Assembly: GCA_965214675.1 (NCBI GenBank)
Contig: OZ243969.1
Location: forward strand, 248,001 to 312,000
Source: WTFY01 sp965214675
GTDB lineage: Bacteria; Pseudomonadota; Gammaproteobacteria; UBA4575
DNA: 64,000 bases
Direction: 5' to 3'
This document shows, one piece after another, positions 14,831 to 23,695 of this stretch (position 1 is its first letter; each line of letters begins with the position of its first letter). The notes under the pieces are model-generated. The model had not been told where the DNA came from. It did no database searches and saw nothing but the letters and a program-made list of their open reading frames with translations. Position numbers and translations under genes: made by a program.

Positions 14831-16037
14831 AGTACAGACTGGTGTTAGTCATGCGCCATCAGATGTGGCGCATGTCTCCATACTCGGAGCCACTGGTTCG
14901 GTGGGTGTGAATACCCTGGACGTGATCGAGCGTCATAAAGCAAAATTTTCTGTAACCGCACTGACTGCCAACAACAACATTGACCTGTTGTTTGAGCAGT
15001 GTCTCAAGTTTCATCCAGAGGTGGCTGTCGTTGCCAATGAGGACCTGGTTGACCAGTTCAGTGCCAAGTTCAATGGCAGCAGCTACAAGCCGGATATTCA
15101 TTCGGGCAACCAGGGGTTGGAACTTGCCGCAAGCCTGAGCGAGGTAGATTTCGTCATGGCCGCAATCGTGGGTGCGGCGGGTCTACCGGCGACGCTGGCC
15201 GCTGCGCGGGCTGGGAAACGCACGCTGCTTGCCAACAAGGAAGCTCTGGTCATGTCGGGCAGTCTGTTGATCAATGCTGCAAGAAGTCATGCTGCCGAAC
15301 TGCTGCCGATCGACAGTGAGCATAATGCCGTGTTTCAGTGCCTGTCCGGCAGCAATGAATGTGACGTTGAAAAAATTATCCTGACGGCCTCGGGCGGGCC
15401 TTTCTTGAAGCTGCCCCTGGACGAGTTTGCTGCGGTCACACCCGAGCAGGCGGTTGCCCATCCAAACTGGGAGATGGGTAAAAAGATTTCTGTGGACTCG
15501 GCCACGATGATGAACAAGGGTCTGGAAATCATAGAGGCGTGCATGCTCTTTGAAAAAAATGCAAATGAAATCGAGGTGGTGATCCATCCGCAATCCATCA
15601 TCCATTCACTGGTGGCCTACGTGGATGGCTCCCTGATCGCACACCTGGCTTATCCGGACATGCGGGTACCGATTGCACATGCACTGGCCTGGCCGCAGCG
15701 CATCCAATCGGGGATTGGAACCATTGATCTTGCCAAGCTCGGCCCGCTGGAGTTTCACGCTCCCGACCATAACCGGTTCCCTTGTTTGCAGTTGGCCTAT
15801 CAGGCACTGGAGGCGGGTGGCAGTGCAGCCATCATCCTGAATGCCGCCAATGAAGTGGCCGTGGCGAGCTTCCTGCATTCCGAAATCCGTTTTACGGAAA
15901 TTCCACAGGTCATTGATCAGGCATTGCAGCACATCGCGCATGAAAATGTGCTGGAACTGGAGACCATCCTTGCAAAGGACCAGGAAACACGCACCTACAC
16001 CAGGACATATATTGAACAGTCGGTGAGGCCTTCGTGA
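14823..16037 (+). CDS. dxr: 1-deoxy-D-xylulose 5-phosphate reductoisomerase
   Basis: Dxr converts DXP to MEP with NADPH, the first committed step of the MEP isoprenoid pathway; ispD and ispF of the same pathway lie at 36.6-37.9 kb. The 404-residue protein shows the NADPH-binding SILGATGSVGVNTLDVI, the metal/substrate motifs PIDSEHNAVFQCL and SATMMNKGLEIIEA, and HPQSIIHSLV. The start overlaps the end of cdsA, and the stop shares one base with the rseP start (TGATG). Confidence 0.95.
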   Translation: MVEVQTGVSHAPSDVAHVSILGATGSVGVNTLDVIERHKAKFSVTALTANNNIDLLFEQCLKFHPEVAVVANEDLVDQFSAKFNGSSYKPDIHSGNQGLELAASLSEVDFVMAAIVGAAGLPATLAAARAGKRTLLANKEALVMSGSLLINAARSHAAELLPIDSEHNAVFQCLSGSNECDVEKIILTASGGPFLKLPLDEFAAVTPEQAVAHPNWEMGKKISVDSATMMNKGLEIIEACMLFEKNANEIEVVIHPQSIIHSLVAYVDGSLIAHLAYPDMRVPIAHALAWPQRIQSGIGTIDLAKLGPLEFHAPDHNRFPCLQLAYQALEAGGSAAIILNAANEVAVASFLHSEIRFTEIPQVIDQALQHIAHENVLELETILAKDQETRTYTRTYIEQSVRPS

Positions 16038-17389
16038 TGCAGATACTGGGCTATCTGCTGGCCTTTGTGGCTGTAATCGGCATCATTGTCACCGTTCATG
16101 AATTCGGACATTGCTGGGTAGCCAAAAAGCTCGGTGTGAAAGTACTGCGTTTTTCGATCGGACTGGGTAAACCGGTCTGGTCTCGGCGTTTTGGTGAAAC
16201 CGAGTATGTGCTGGCCAGTATACCGCTGGGTGGCTACGTGAAGATGCTCGATGAGCGCGAAGACAAGGTTGCGGAGCATGAGAAACATCGCGCTTTCAAC
16301 CGCCAGCCGGTGGGAACCCGATTTGCCATTGTATCGGCAGGCCCCCTGTTCAATTTCATTTTTGCAGTATTTGCGTACTGGCTCACTTTTGTCGTCGGAG
16401 TTGAGGGCACCCGGCCTACCGTGGGCGAGGTTTCACCTCAAAGCATTGCCTGGCAGGCAGAGATTCGTGCCAATGACACCTTTGTCTCGGTGGAAGGGGT
16501 ACCGGTGCATACCTGGCAGCAAACGGCCATACAGTTGCTCAACGGGGCGCTGGAATCTGGTCAGGTGCGTGCAGGTCTGCAGAGCCAGGAATCCGGTACG
16601 AAAGCGGTTACACTGGACCTGAACGATACCCGGCAGTTGTTATCAGAGGGGAATTTGCTTGAAAAGCTGGGTATTTCGCCCTGGCAGTATGCGTTTGAGC
16701 CGGTGTTCGGCAAACTCACCCCCGGGGTTGCCAAGACGGCTGGCATACAGGCAGGCGATCGGGTGATCCGTCTGGATGGAGAGCCGGTGGAGAGCTGGGA
16801 GCATTTGGTGCAATACATTCAGGAAAGGCCAGGTGTGCCGGTAAGCGTGGTGGTCGAGCGTGATCATCGCCCTCTGGAATTCGAGTTGATCCCGGACCCG
16901 GACCGGCGCGATGGCCAAACCATTGGTCGCGTAGGTGCCTATCCATTTGTGGACCAGGTACTGCTGGAGCAGCAAAGGGTTGTTGTGCGCTATAATCCGC
17001 TTGATGCCGTACCCAGGAGCCTTGTGAAAACCTGGGAGGTATCGATTCTGACGCTCAAGCTTCTGTGGGAACTGGTCAAGGGTGAAGCTTCCCTGAAAAA
17101 TATCAGTGGCCCGGTGACGATTGCCGAGTATGCTGGACTATCGGCAGCGATCGGTTTTTCTGCCTTTGTAGGTGCACTGGCGATCATCAGCATCAGTATC
17201 GGCATACTGAACTTGTTGCCGATTCCTGTGCTAGACGGTGGCCACCTGTTCTATTATCTCATCGAGATCTTGAAAGGGAGTGCGGTGTCCGAGCAGACAC
17301 AGGTCATGGGTCAGCGCTTGGGTATAATGATGCTGGCCGGATTGATGGGCTTGGCTTTTTATAACGACATATATCGACTGCTTCAGTAG
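16037..17389 (+). CDS. rseP: RIP site-2 zinc metalloprotease RseP
   Basis: RseP is the inner-membrane protease that cleaves anti-sigma factor RseA (and signal-peptide remnants) in the envelope stress response. The 450-residue protein has the zinc motif HEFGH near residue 22 in the first membrane helix, two periplasmic PDZ domains in the middle, and the C-terminal LLPIPVLDGGHLFYYL motif with the third metal ligand. The ATG at 16037 is preferred over the GTG one codon earlier. bamA follows after 26 bases, linking outer-membrane assembly with its stress control. Confidence 0.95.
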   Translation: MQILGYLLAFVAVIGIIVTVHEFGHCWVAKKLGVKVLRFSIGLGKPVWSRRFGETEYVLASIPLGGYVKMLDEREDKVAEHEKHRAFNRQPVGTRFAIVSAGPLFNFIFAVFAYWLTFVVGVEGTRPTVGEVSPQSIAWQAEIRANDTFVSVEGVPVHTWQQTAIQLLNGALESGQVRAGLQSQESGTKAVTLDLNDTRQLLSEGNLLEKLGISPWQYAFEPVFGKLTPGVAKTAGIQAGDRVIRLDGEPVESWEHLVQYIQERPGVPVSVVVERDHRPLEFELIPDPDRRDGQTIGRVGAYPFVDQVLLEQQRVVVRYNPLDAVPRSLVKTWEVSILTLKLLWELVKGEASLKNISGPVTIAEYAGLSAAIGFSAFVGALAIISISIGILNLLPIPVLDGGHLFYYLIEILKGSAVSEQTQVMGQRLGIMMLAGLMGLAFYNDIYRLLQ

Positions 17390-17415
17390 ATAAATACATA
17401 ACAAGAACACTGTCC

Positions 17416-19704
17416 ATGTGCTTCCTTAGAAGATTTGCTCTAGTTTGCCTGTTTGCCATGCTGACGCTGCCGGTGCAGGGTGACAGCTTTCGTGTGCAGG
17501 ATATCCAGGTCCAGGGCCTTGAGCGTATCGAGGCCGGTACGGTGTTTACCTATTTGCCTGTTAAAGTCGGAGACCTGGTGGATGAAGACCAGACCGCACA
17601 GATTGTCCGGGAGATGTACAAGACCGGCCTGTTCAAGAATATCGAGCTGCGCCGTGAAGAGAACATTCTGGTCGTTGTTGTGCAGGAAAGACCCGGCATC
17701 GCCAGTATCACCTTTGACGGCAACAAGATCCTCGGTGATGAGCAGTTGACCGAGGTACTTGATGATATCGGCATTGCCAGTGGTCGGGTTTTCAACCGCA
17801 CTGTACTCGAACGCCTGGAGGGCGAGCTCCTCCAGCAATACTACGCATTTGGCAAGTATAACGTTGAAATAGAAACCACGGTCAATGAATTGCCACGTAA
17901 CCGGGTGGATGTCAGCATACTGATCGTTGAAGGTGATGTCGCGAGAATCAAGCAGATCAAGATTGTCGGCAACAAGAGCTTTGATACCGAGACGCTGACC
18001 GAGGAATTCGAGTCCGGGGTGAAGCCCTGGTACAAGCTATTCGGCTCGCGTGACCGCTATGCCAAACCAAAATTGCAGGGCGACCTGGAAACCCTGCGAT
18101 CACACTATCTGAATCACGGCTACCTGAAATTCGACATCAAGTCTACACAGGTCTCACTCAGCCCGGACAAGGAGGAGATTTTTATCACCATCAACGTTGA
18201 TGAGGGTGATCAGTACACACTGGAAGAGATCAAGCTTGCCGGAAACCTGATTTTCCCGGAGGAAAGTCTCAGGGCCCTGCTGTTCTTTTCCCCGGGAGAA
18301 ATCTTCTCACGCACAAAGGTGATTGCCTCGACTGAGGCGATTATGAACGTGTTGGGTAATGAGGGGTATGCCTTCCCCAATGTGAACCCTGTGCCCGAGC
18401 TGAATGAGGAAAATAAAACCGTCAAGGTCACACTCTTTGTCGACCCTGGTAAGCGCACCTACGTGCGAAGGATCAATTTCAGAGGCCACAAGATTACCCG
18501 GGATGAGGTCTATCGAAGAGAGATGCGGCAAATGGAAGGCGGCTGGTTTTCCCAGACTGATGTTGAAAATTCAAGACGCAGAATCCGAAGGCTGTCGCAT
18601 GTGGAGGAGATCGAGGTGGAAACCCAGCGTGTACCGGGCGTGGAGGACATGGTCGACCTGGAATTCGATATCAAGGAAAGGCTCGCGGGTAGCTTCAATA
18701 TCGGTGCCGGCTATTCCGACAGCCAGGGAGCTGTTTTCTCTACCAGCGTGAGCCAGGAAAACTTTCTCGGTACAGGCAAGACGGTTTCATTTTCGATCAA
18801 TACCAGCAAGGTCAACACAATCTATGCGCTGAACTATGTGAATCCCTACTACACCATTGACGGTGTAAGCCGGGGATTTGGTTTCAACTATGTGGAATCG
18901 GATGCGGATGAGGCAGACATTTCAGATTTCAGTACCGACCAGTTCAGCTTCAGCACGAGCTACGGCATTCCCCTGACGGAAGTGGACCGCATCAGTGCCT
19001 TCGCGCAAGTCAGCCGCACTTCGGTTACCACCGGTTTCAACACCGCGCAGGAAGTCCTCGACTTTATTGATGACAATGGCGACGATTACTCCAACCTCAC
19101 GCTGTCCTCCAGTTTTGTGCATGACACGCGTGATAGAAGTCTGTTTCCCAACACCGGAAACCGCCAGCGTGCCGGCGTGGAATTCACCGCCCCGGGCAGT
19201 GACCTCCAGTTTTACAAACTCAGTTACAGCAACGCTTTTTATTACCCCCTGAACAAGACCTTCATCCTGTCGTTTGGCAGCGAAGTGGGCTACGGTGATG
19301 TCTATTCGGGCGACGGCGATTTGCCATTTTTCGAAAAGTTCTACGCAGGCGGAATCCGCACGGTGCGAGGTTATGAAAACAACAGCCTGGGACCCAGAGA
19401 CTCACTGGACCAGCCATATGGCGGCAACTTTCTCACCACCCTGAGAGGGGAAGTGCTGTTTCCGCCACCGCCCTTGCCCCTGTTTTCCCCCAGCAGCATG
19501 CGCCTGAGCCTGTTTGTCGATGCAGGTAATGTCTTCGAGGATGTGGATGATTTTGAAACCAGTGAGTTGCGTGCGGCCATCGGGGTCGGGATGAACCTGA
19601 TCACCGGTTTCGGAGGCATCACTGCGGTATTGGCCTCACCTTTTAACGATCAGACAGGTGATGATACGGAGTCCTTCCAGTTCAATCTGGGGACAAGATT
19701 TTAG
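17416..19704 (+). CDS. bamA: Outer membrane protein assembly factor BamA
   Basis: BamA is the essential Omp85 protein that folds and inserts outer-membrane beta-barrels. The 762-residue precursor has a signal peptide (RRFALVCLFAMLTLPVQG), then about five POTRA repeats up to residue ~420, then the 16-strand barrel with the conserved loop-6 motif TVRGYENNSLGP and a terminal Phe (NLGTRF). It lies in the conserved rseP-bamA-skp-lpxD order; lptD is outside the window. Confidence 0.96.
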   Translation: MCFLRRFALVCLFAMLTLPVQGDSFRVQDIQVQGLERIEAGTVFTYLPVKVGDLVDEDQTAQIVREMYKTGLFKNIELRREENILVVVVQERPGIASITFDGNKILGDEQLTEVLDDIGIASGRVFNRTVLERLEGELLQQYYAFGKYNVEIETTVNELPRNRVDVSILIVEGDVARIKQIKIVGNKSFDTETLTEEFESGVKPWYKLFGSRDRYAKPKLQGDLETLRSHYLNHGYLKFDIKSTQVSLSPDKEEIFITINVDEGDQYTLEEIKLAGNLIFPEESLRALLFFSPGEIFSRTKVIASTEAIMNVLGNEGYAFPNVNPVPELNEENKTVKVTLFVDPGKRTYVRRINFRGHKITRDEVYRREMRQMEGGWFSQTDVENSRRRIRRLSHVEEIEVETQRVPGVEDMVDLEFDIKERLAGSFNIGAGYSDSQGAVFSTSVSQENFLGTGKTVSFSINTSKVNTIYALNYVNPYYTIDGVSRGFGFNYVESDADEADISDFSTDQFSFSTSYGIPLTEVDRISAFAQVSRTSVTTGFNTAQEVLDFIDDNGDDYSNLTLSSSFVHDTRDRSLFPNTGNRQRAGVEFTAPGSDLQFYKLSYSNAFYYPLNKTFILSFGSEVGYGDVYSGDGDLPFFEKFYAGGIRTVRGYENNSLGPRDSLDQPYGGNFLTTLRGEVLFPPPPLPLFSPSSMRLSLFVDAGNVFEDVDDFETSELRAAIGVGMNLITGFGGITAVLASPFNDQTGDDTESFQFNLGTRF

Positions 19705-19727
19705 AATTTTGGAGAGCATTAGATACC

Positions 19728-20234
19728 ATGGAATTTAAATTACTCAGAAATTTCCTCTGTATGGCTGCGCTGCTGCTGCCGATAGCGGCGGCTGCCGAGA
19801 TCAAGGTGGGATACCTCAACCTCAGCGAGATCATGGAAAAATCACCACAGGCAGAAACTGCGGCCAAGACCCTGGAGAAGGAATTTTCATATCGCTATGA
19901 AAAGCTCACTGCAGCAAGGGACGAGATAGTAAAGTTTGAAGAGACACTAAAAAAGGATGGCGCAGTGATGACGGATACCCGGCGTTCGGAGCTCGAGAAG
20001 GAAATTCTCAGCAAGAAAAGGGAATATATCCGCCAACAGGAAGAGCTCAAGGAAGATTTCAATATACGGCGCAGCCAGGAAATGGGTAGCCTGCAAAAGA
20101 GTGTCAATGAGGTGGTCACCGGCTTGGCAAAAAGCGAGAAATACGACCTGGTTGTCACACAACCGGTACTTTTTGCAAGTGAGCGTATCGATATCACCCA
20201 ACGCGTACTGGAGGAGTTGCAGAAACTCCCATAG
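19728..20234 (+). CDS. skp: Periplasmic chaperone Skp (OmpH)
   Basis: Skp holds unfolded outer-membrane proteins in the periplasm and delivers them to BamA. The 168-residue protein has a cleavable signal peptide (FLCMAALLLPIAAAAEIKVG), followed by the KVGYLNLSEIMEKSP start of the mature protein. A long charged coiled-coil hairpin then forms the trimer tentacles, and the protein ends in a short beta segment. It lies 23 bases after bamA and 16 bases before lpxD. Confidence 0.92.
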   Translation: MEFKLLRNFLCMAALLLPIAAAAEIKVGYLNLSEIMEKSPQAETAAKTLEKEFSYRYEKLTAARDEIVKFEETLKKDGAVMTDTRRSELEKEILSKKREYIRQQEELKEDFNIRRSQEMGSLQKSVNEVVTGLAKSEKYDLVVTQPVLFASERIDITQRVLEELQKLP

Positions 20235-20250
20235 TGCTTGCCTGCCCGCA

Positions 20251-21276
20251 GTGTCGTATACCCTTGCAAATTTATCCGAGTTAACGGCAACCGAGGTAGT
20301 TGGCGACCCCGACTGTGAAATTGACCGTGTCGACAGCCTGATGCATGCTACAGAGGGTGCCATTACCTTTCTGGCTGACCCGAAGCTGAAACAGCACCTG
20401 AAGCAAACCCGTGCATCTGCGGTGATCCTGAAAAAGGAACATCTGGACAGTTGCCCGGGCAACGCATTGGTCACGGAAAATCCCTATCTCATATTTGCCC
20501 AGGTGGCCAGCTTGCTCAACCCTGTGCCGACACACGAGCCCGGCATACATCCCACTGCCGTTGTTTCAGCAAGTGCCACGTTGGGTGAGGGTTGCTACAT
20601 GGGTCCCGGCAGCGTCATTGATGATGATTGTGTGATCGGGAATAATGCTTACATCGGCCCAAACTGCTGTCTGCATGCAGCCTGTGTGATCGGTGAAGAT
20701 TCCCGTCTCACCAGCCAGGTCACCCTGTGTGAAAAGACTGTACTGGGAAAACGCGTGATCATTCACCCGGGTGTCATCGTTGGGAGCGACGGCTTCGGTT
20801 TGGCCAGCGAAGGCGACAAGTGGTTCAAGATTCCGCAACTGGGCTGTGTACGTATTGGAGACGATGTGGAGATTGGCGCCAATACCACGATTGATTGCGG
20901 TGCCTTGGGAGACACAATACTTGAGGAGGGCGTAAAACTTGACAACCAGATCCAGGTCGCGCACAACGTCAGGATTGGCGCCCATACTGTCATTGCCGGA
21001 TGCACAGGAATATCCGGCAGTACTACGATTGGCAAATTTTGCAAGATTGGCGGGGCAGTTGCGATTGGAGGACATCTCCAGATCGCCGATCATGTCACGC
21101 TGGGTGGAATGTCGCGGGTAGGCCAATCCATTGAAAAAGCAGGGACCTATGTTTCCGGAACGCCAGTGCAGCCGTATAGGAAATGGCTGCGCAGTTCTGT
21201 GTTGTTCAAGAAGCTCGGGGAACTGGCAGACCGGATCAACAAACTGGAAGAGCAAAACAGGTCAGGTGAATCATGA
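20251..21276 (+). CDS. lpxD: UDP-3-O-acylglucosamine N-acyltransferase
   Basis: LpxD adds the second hydroxyacyl chain to the amino sugar in lipid A synthesis, using acyl-ACP. From GTG 20251 the product is 341 residues, exactly the usual length. An N-terminal uridine-binding domain (up to ~100) is followed by a left-handed beta-helix of hexapeptide repeats with the catalytic-His segment IQVAHNVRIGAHTVIAG and a C-terminal helix. A longer frame upstream overlaps skp and is rejected. The stop overlaps fabZ (ATGA). Because GnnA/GnnB are encoded nearby, its substrate is probably the 3-amino analogue. Confidence 0.94.
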   Translation: MSYTLANLSELTATEVVGDPDCEIDRVDSLMHATEGAITFLADPKLKQHLKQTRASAVILKKEHLDSCPGNALVTENPYLIFAQVASLLNPVPTHEPGIHPTAVVSASATLGEGCYMGPGSVIDDDCVIGNNAYIGPNCCLHAACVIGEDSRLTSQVTLCEKTVLGKRVIIHPGVIVGSDGFGLASEGDKWFKIPQLGCVRIGDDVEIGANTTIDCGALGDTILEEGVKLDNQIQVAHNVRIGAHTVIAGCTGISGSTTIGKFCKIGGAVAIGGHLQIADHVTLGGMSRVGQSIEKAGTYVSGTPVQPYRKWLRSSVLFKKLGELADRINKLEEQNRSGES

Positions 21277-21725
21277 CTGAGATGAGCGTTCATGAAATTT
21301 TGAAGTACCTGCCTCACCGGTATCCGTTTCTACTGGTGGACCGGGTGCTTGAGTGCAAGATGGGGGAATCCATTCTGGCACTGAAAAATGTCAGCTATAA
21401 CGAGCCATTCTTCCAGGGCCATTTCCCGGGTGCGCCTGTAATGCCGGGTGTACTGATCCTTGAAGCACTGGCACAGACTGCCGGCTTGCTGGCACTCAGC
21501 AACCCTGAGTGGCGTCCAGATGATGACAGCCTGTACCTGTTTGTTGGCATTAACAAGGCGCGTTTCAAACAACAGGTCGGGCCGGGGGATCAGTTGCTCT
21601 TGGATGTACGCCTGATCCGGCACAAGCGCGACTACGGCGTGTTTGACGTCAAGGCATCAGTGGGTGAGGAGGTTGCCACAACGGCAGAGCTGATGTGTGT
21701 CTTCAAGAGTGTGGATACCAAGTGA
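21273..21725 (+). CDS. fabZ: 3-hydroxyacyl-[ACP] dehydratase FabZ
   Basis: FabZ dehydrates 3-hydroxyacyl-ACP in fatty acid elongation and competes with LpxA/LpxD for hydroxyacyl-ACP. The 150-residue hotdog-fold protein has LPHRYPFLLVDRV with the catalytic His, and GHFPGAPVMPGVLILEALAQ with the catalytic Glu. The start overlaps the lpxD stop by four bases, and lpxA begins eight bases after its stop, so the three are probably co-translated. Confidence 0.96.
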   Translation: MTEMSVHEILKYLPHRYPFLLVDRVLECKMGESILALKNVSYNEPFFQGHFPGAPVMPGVLILEALAQTAGLLALSNPEWRPDDDSLYLFVGINKARFKQQVGPGDQLLLDVRLIRHKRDYGVFDVKASVGEEVATTAELMCVFKSVDTK

Positions 21726-21733
21726 GCTAGGCC

Positions 21734-22534
21734 ATGTCTTCGGCAAGGGTAAGCGAAACAAATCAAATTCACGCGACTGCAATCGTTAATCGTGCAGCAC
21801 ACCTGGACAGCAATGTTTCTGTAGGCCCGTATTCTGTCATCGGGCCCAAGGTACGTATTGGCAAAGATACCTGGATAGGACCGCACGTGGTGATCACAGG
21901 CTCGACGACCATCGGTCCGGGAAACCGCATCTTCCAGTTTTCCTCGATAGGAGAATTACCGCAAGACAAAAAATACAGGGGCGAGCCCAGTGAACTGATT
22001 ATTGGTCGTGACAATACGATTCGGGAATACGTCACCATCAATTCGGGTACTGAACTCGGCCAGGGCCACACCAGAATAGGTAACCGTAACTGGATCATGG
22101 CCTATGTCCACATTGCCCACGACTGTACGGTGGGCGATGATACTGTATTTGCGAACGGTTCAACGCTGGCGGGTCATGTTGAGGTTGAAAATCATGCCAC
22201 CCTGGGGGGCTTTACCCTGGTTCATCAGTTTTGCCGCATCGGAGCGCATTCTTTTTGTGCCATGGGTACGGCCTTGAACAAGGATCTTCCTCCCTATGTG
22301 ATGGCTTCTGGGAAATTTGCCGTCACGCATGGACTGAACAAGGTGGGCCTGCAGCGCCAGGGGTTCTCGAAAGAATGCATCCTGGCCCTGCATCAATCCT
22401 ATCGGTTGCTGTTTCGTAACAAAGGCTCACGAAGTGAAAATCTCCCGCAGGTGGAAGCGCTGGCTGAGAAATTTCCCGAGGTCCGGAACTTCCTGGAATT
22501 CATCACGACCAGCAAAAGAGGGATCGTGCCGTAG
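21734..22534 (+). CDS. lpxA: UDP-(2-acetamido/3-amino)glucosamine acyltransferase LpxA
   Basis: LpxA starts lipid A synthesis by acylating position 3 of the UDP-sugar. The 266-residue trimeric beta-helix protein shows VHIAHDCTVG with the catalytic His at residue 129 (equivalent to E. coli His125) and LAGHVEVE. The position of the E. coli acyl-chain ruler Gly173 is Met177 here (AHSFCAMGT). A Met at this site in other species gives a preference for shorter chains such as C10. The neighbouring gnnAB genes suggest the sugar acceptor is UDP-GlcNAc3N, so the first chain would be amide-linked. The stop lies six bases from the convergent lpxB end. Confidence 0.95.
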   Translation: MSSARVSETNQIHATAIVNRAAHLDSNVSVGPYSVIGPKVRIGKDTWIGPHVVITGSTTIGPGNRIFQFSSIGELPQDKKYRGEPSELIIGRDNTIREYVTINSGTELGQGHTRIGNRNWIMAYVHIAHDCTVGDDTVFANGSTLAGHVEVENHATLGGFTLVHQFCRIGAHSFCAMGTALNKDLPPYVMASGKFAVTHGLNKVGLQRQGFSKECILALHQSYRLLFRNKGSRSENLPQVEALAEKFPEVRNFLEFITTSKRGIVP

Positions 22535-22540
22535 ACCTCA

Positions 22541-23695
22541 TTACTCGCTGGACGTGATCAGCTGGGCTGCAAGCCTTGCCGCTTCAGCGGAACCATCTTT
22601 CCCCCCAAGTGCTTCCCGGATACTGCCCATCTCTGCAATCATTGCAGCCGTGTAAGACGCGTCTGAAAGCAGTTTCTCCAGTTCCTGGACAATGTTGTCC
22701 GGGGTCGCCTCGTGCTGGATCAGCTCCCTGCTGATCTCCTTGTTGGCAATGACATTGGCGATACCAGCATAAGTGAAGTTTACAAGTCGGCTGAGAATCC
22801 AGTAGGAGATTGGCGAGAGCTTGTAGATGATCAGCATGGGCGTCTGCATGAGAGTGATCTGCAAGGTCACCGTACCCGAAGTCGCAGCAATAACATCACA
22901 GGCGTTGATCACGTCGTAAATGCCGGCTGTGCTGATCGTGATATCTGCCTGCAGGTCGCTTGCAAAGCGTTGCACGAAATCTACAGACAGCGTGGATGCG
23001 ACCGGTACAACGAACTGGACATCCGGGCGTTTGAATGCAAGCTTGCCTGCTGCCTGAATCAGGGTCGGGAAATTATATTCGACCTCACTCGCACGACTTC
23101 CGGGAAAGAGGCCAACCAGTTTTTTATCAGAAGAGATTCGGTGCGCCTTCAGAAAAGCATCCTTGTCCATGCTCGGGTGCGCGTCCTCAACCAGTGGATG
23201 GCCGACGTACTCCACGGGAACACCCGCATCCCGGTAAAAGTTCTCTTCGAACGGGAATACGGTGGCCATCTTGTCCACGCATTTTCTGATCACCCGTATC
23301 CGGGATGAGCGCCATGCCCAGATTTGTGGACTGACGTAGTACATGACCTTGGTACGGCTGCGTGCAGCCTGTTTGGCAAGCCGCAAATTGAAATCCGGCG
23401 AATCGATCAGTACCAGTACATCCGGACGGATGCGCTTCAATTCGCGTTTCATTCTGTTCAGGATATTCAGAAGACGCGGGTAGTGCCTGATCACCTCAAC
23501 GAGCCCGATCACGGAGAGTTCCGAGACATCTGCCAGAATGTGCACGCCTGCCTGGCGCATGTGATCCCCACCGAGGCCGTAACAGGTAATGTCGGGAAAG
23601 ATTTTCTTCAGTTCAACGGCCAGCCTCGCGCCGTACAGGTCCCCTGAAGCCTCTCCGGCGACCACCATCACACAGGGGCCCCGGCCTTCAGCCAT
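22541..23695 (-). CDS. lpxB: Lipid-A-disaccharide synthase
   Basis: LpxB is a family 19 glycosyltransferase that joins lipid X and the UDP-diacyl-amino-sugar into the tetra-acyl disaccharide at the inner membrane. The 384-residue protein has the N-terminal VVAGEASGDLYGARL motif, the YYVSPQIWAWRSSRI segment, GHPLVED, LFPGSRASEVEYN, and the C-terminal ATSGTVTLQ region. It is in the opposite orientation to lpxA and rnhB; in most relatives lpxB continues the lpxD-fabZ-lpxA series. Its ATG overlaps the gnnB end by eight bases (ATGGCTGA), so it is coupled to gnnA-gnnB. Confidence 0.95.
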   Translation of the reverse strand: MAEGRGPCVMVVAGEASGDLYGARLAVELKKIFPDITCYGLGGDHMRQAGVHILADVSELSVIGLVEVIRHYPRLLNILNRMKRELKRIRPDVLVLIDSPDFNLRLAKQAARSRTKVMYYVSPQIWAWRSSRIRVIRKCVDKMATVFPFEENFYRDAGVPVEYVGHPLVEDAHPSMDKDAFLKAHRISSDKKLVGLFPGSRASEVEYNFPTLIQAAGKLAFKRPDVQFVVPVASTLSVDFVQRFASDLQADITISTAGIYDVINACDVIAATSGTVTLQITLMQTPMLIIYKLSPISYWILSRLVNFTYAGIANVIANKEISRELIQHEATPDNIVQELEKLLSDASYTAAMIAEMGSIREALGGKDGSAEAARLAAQLITSSE

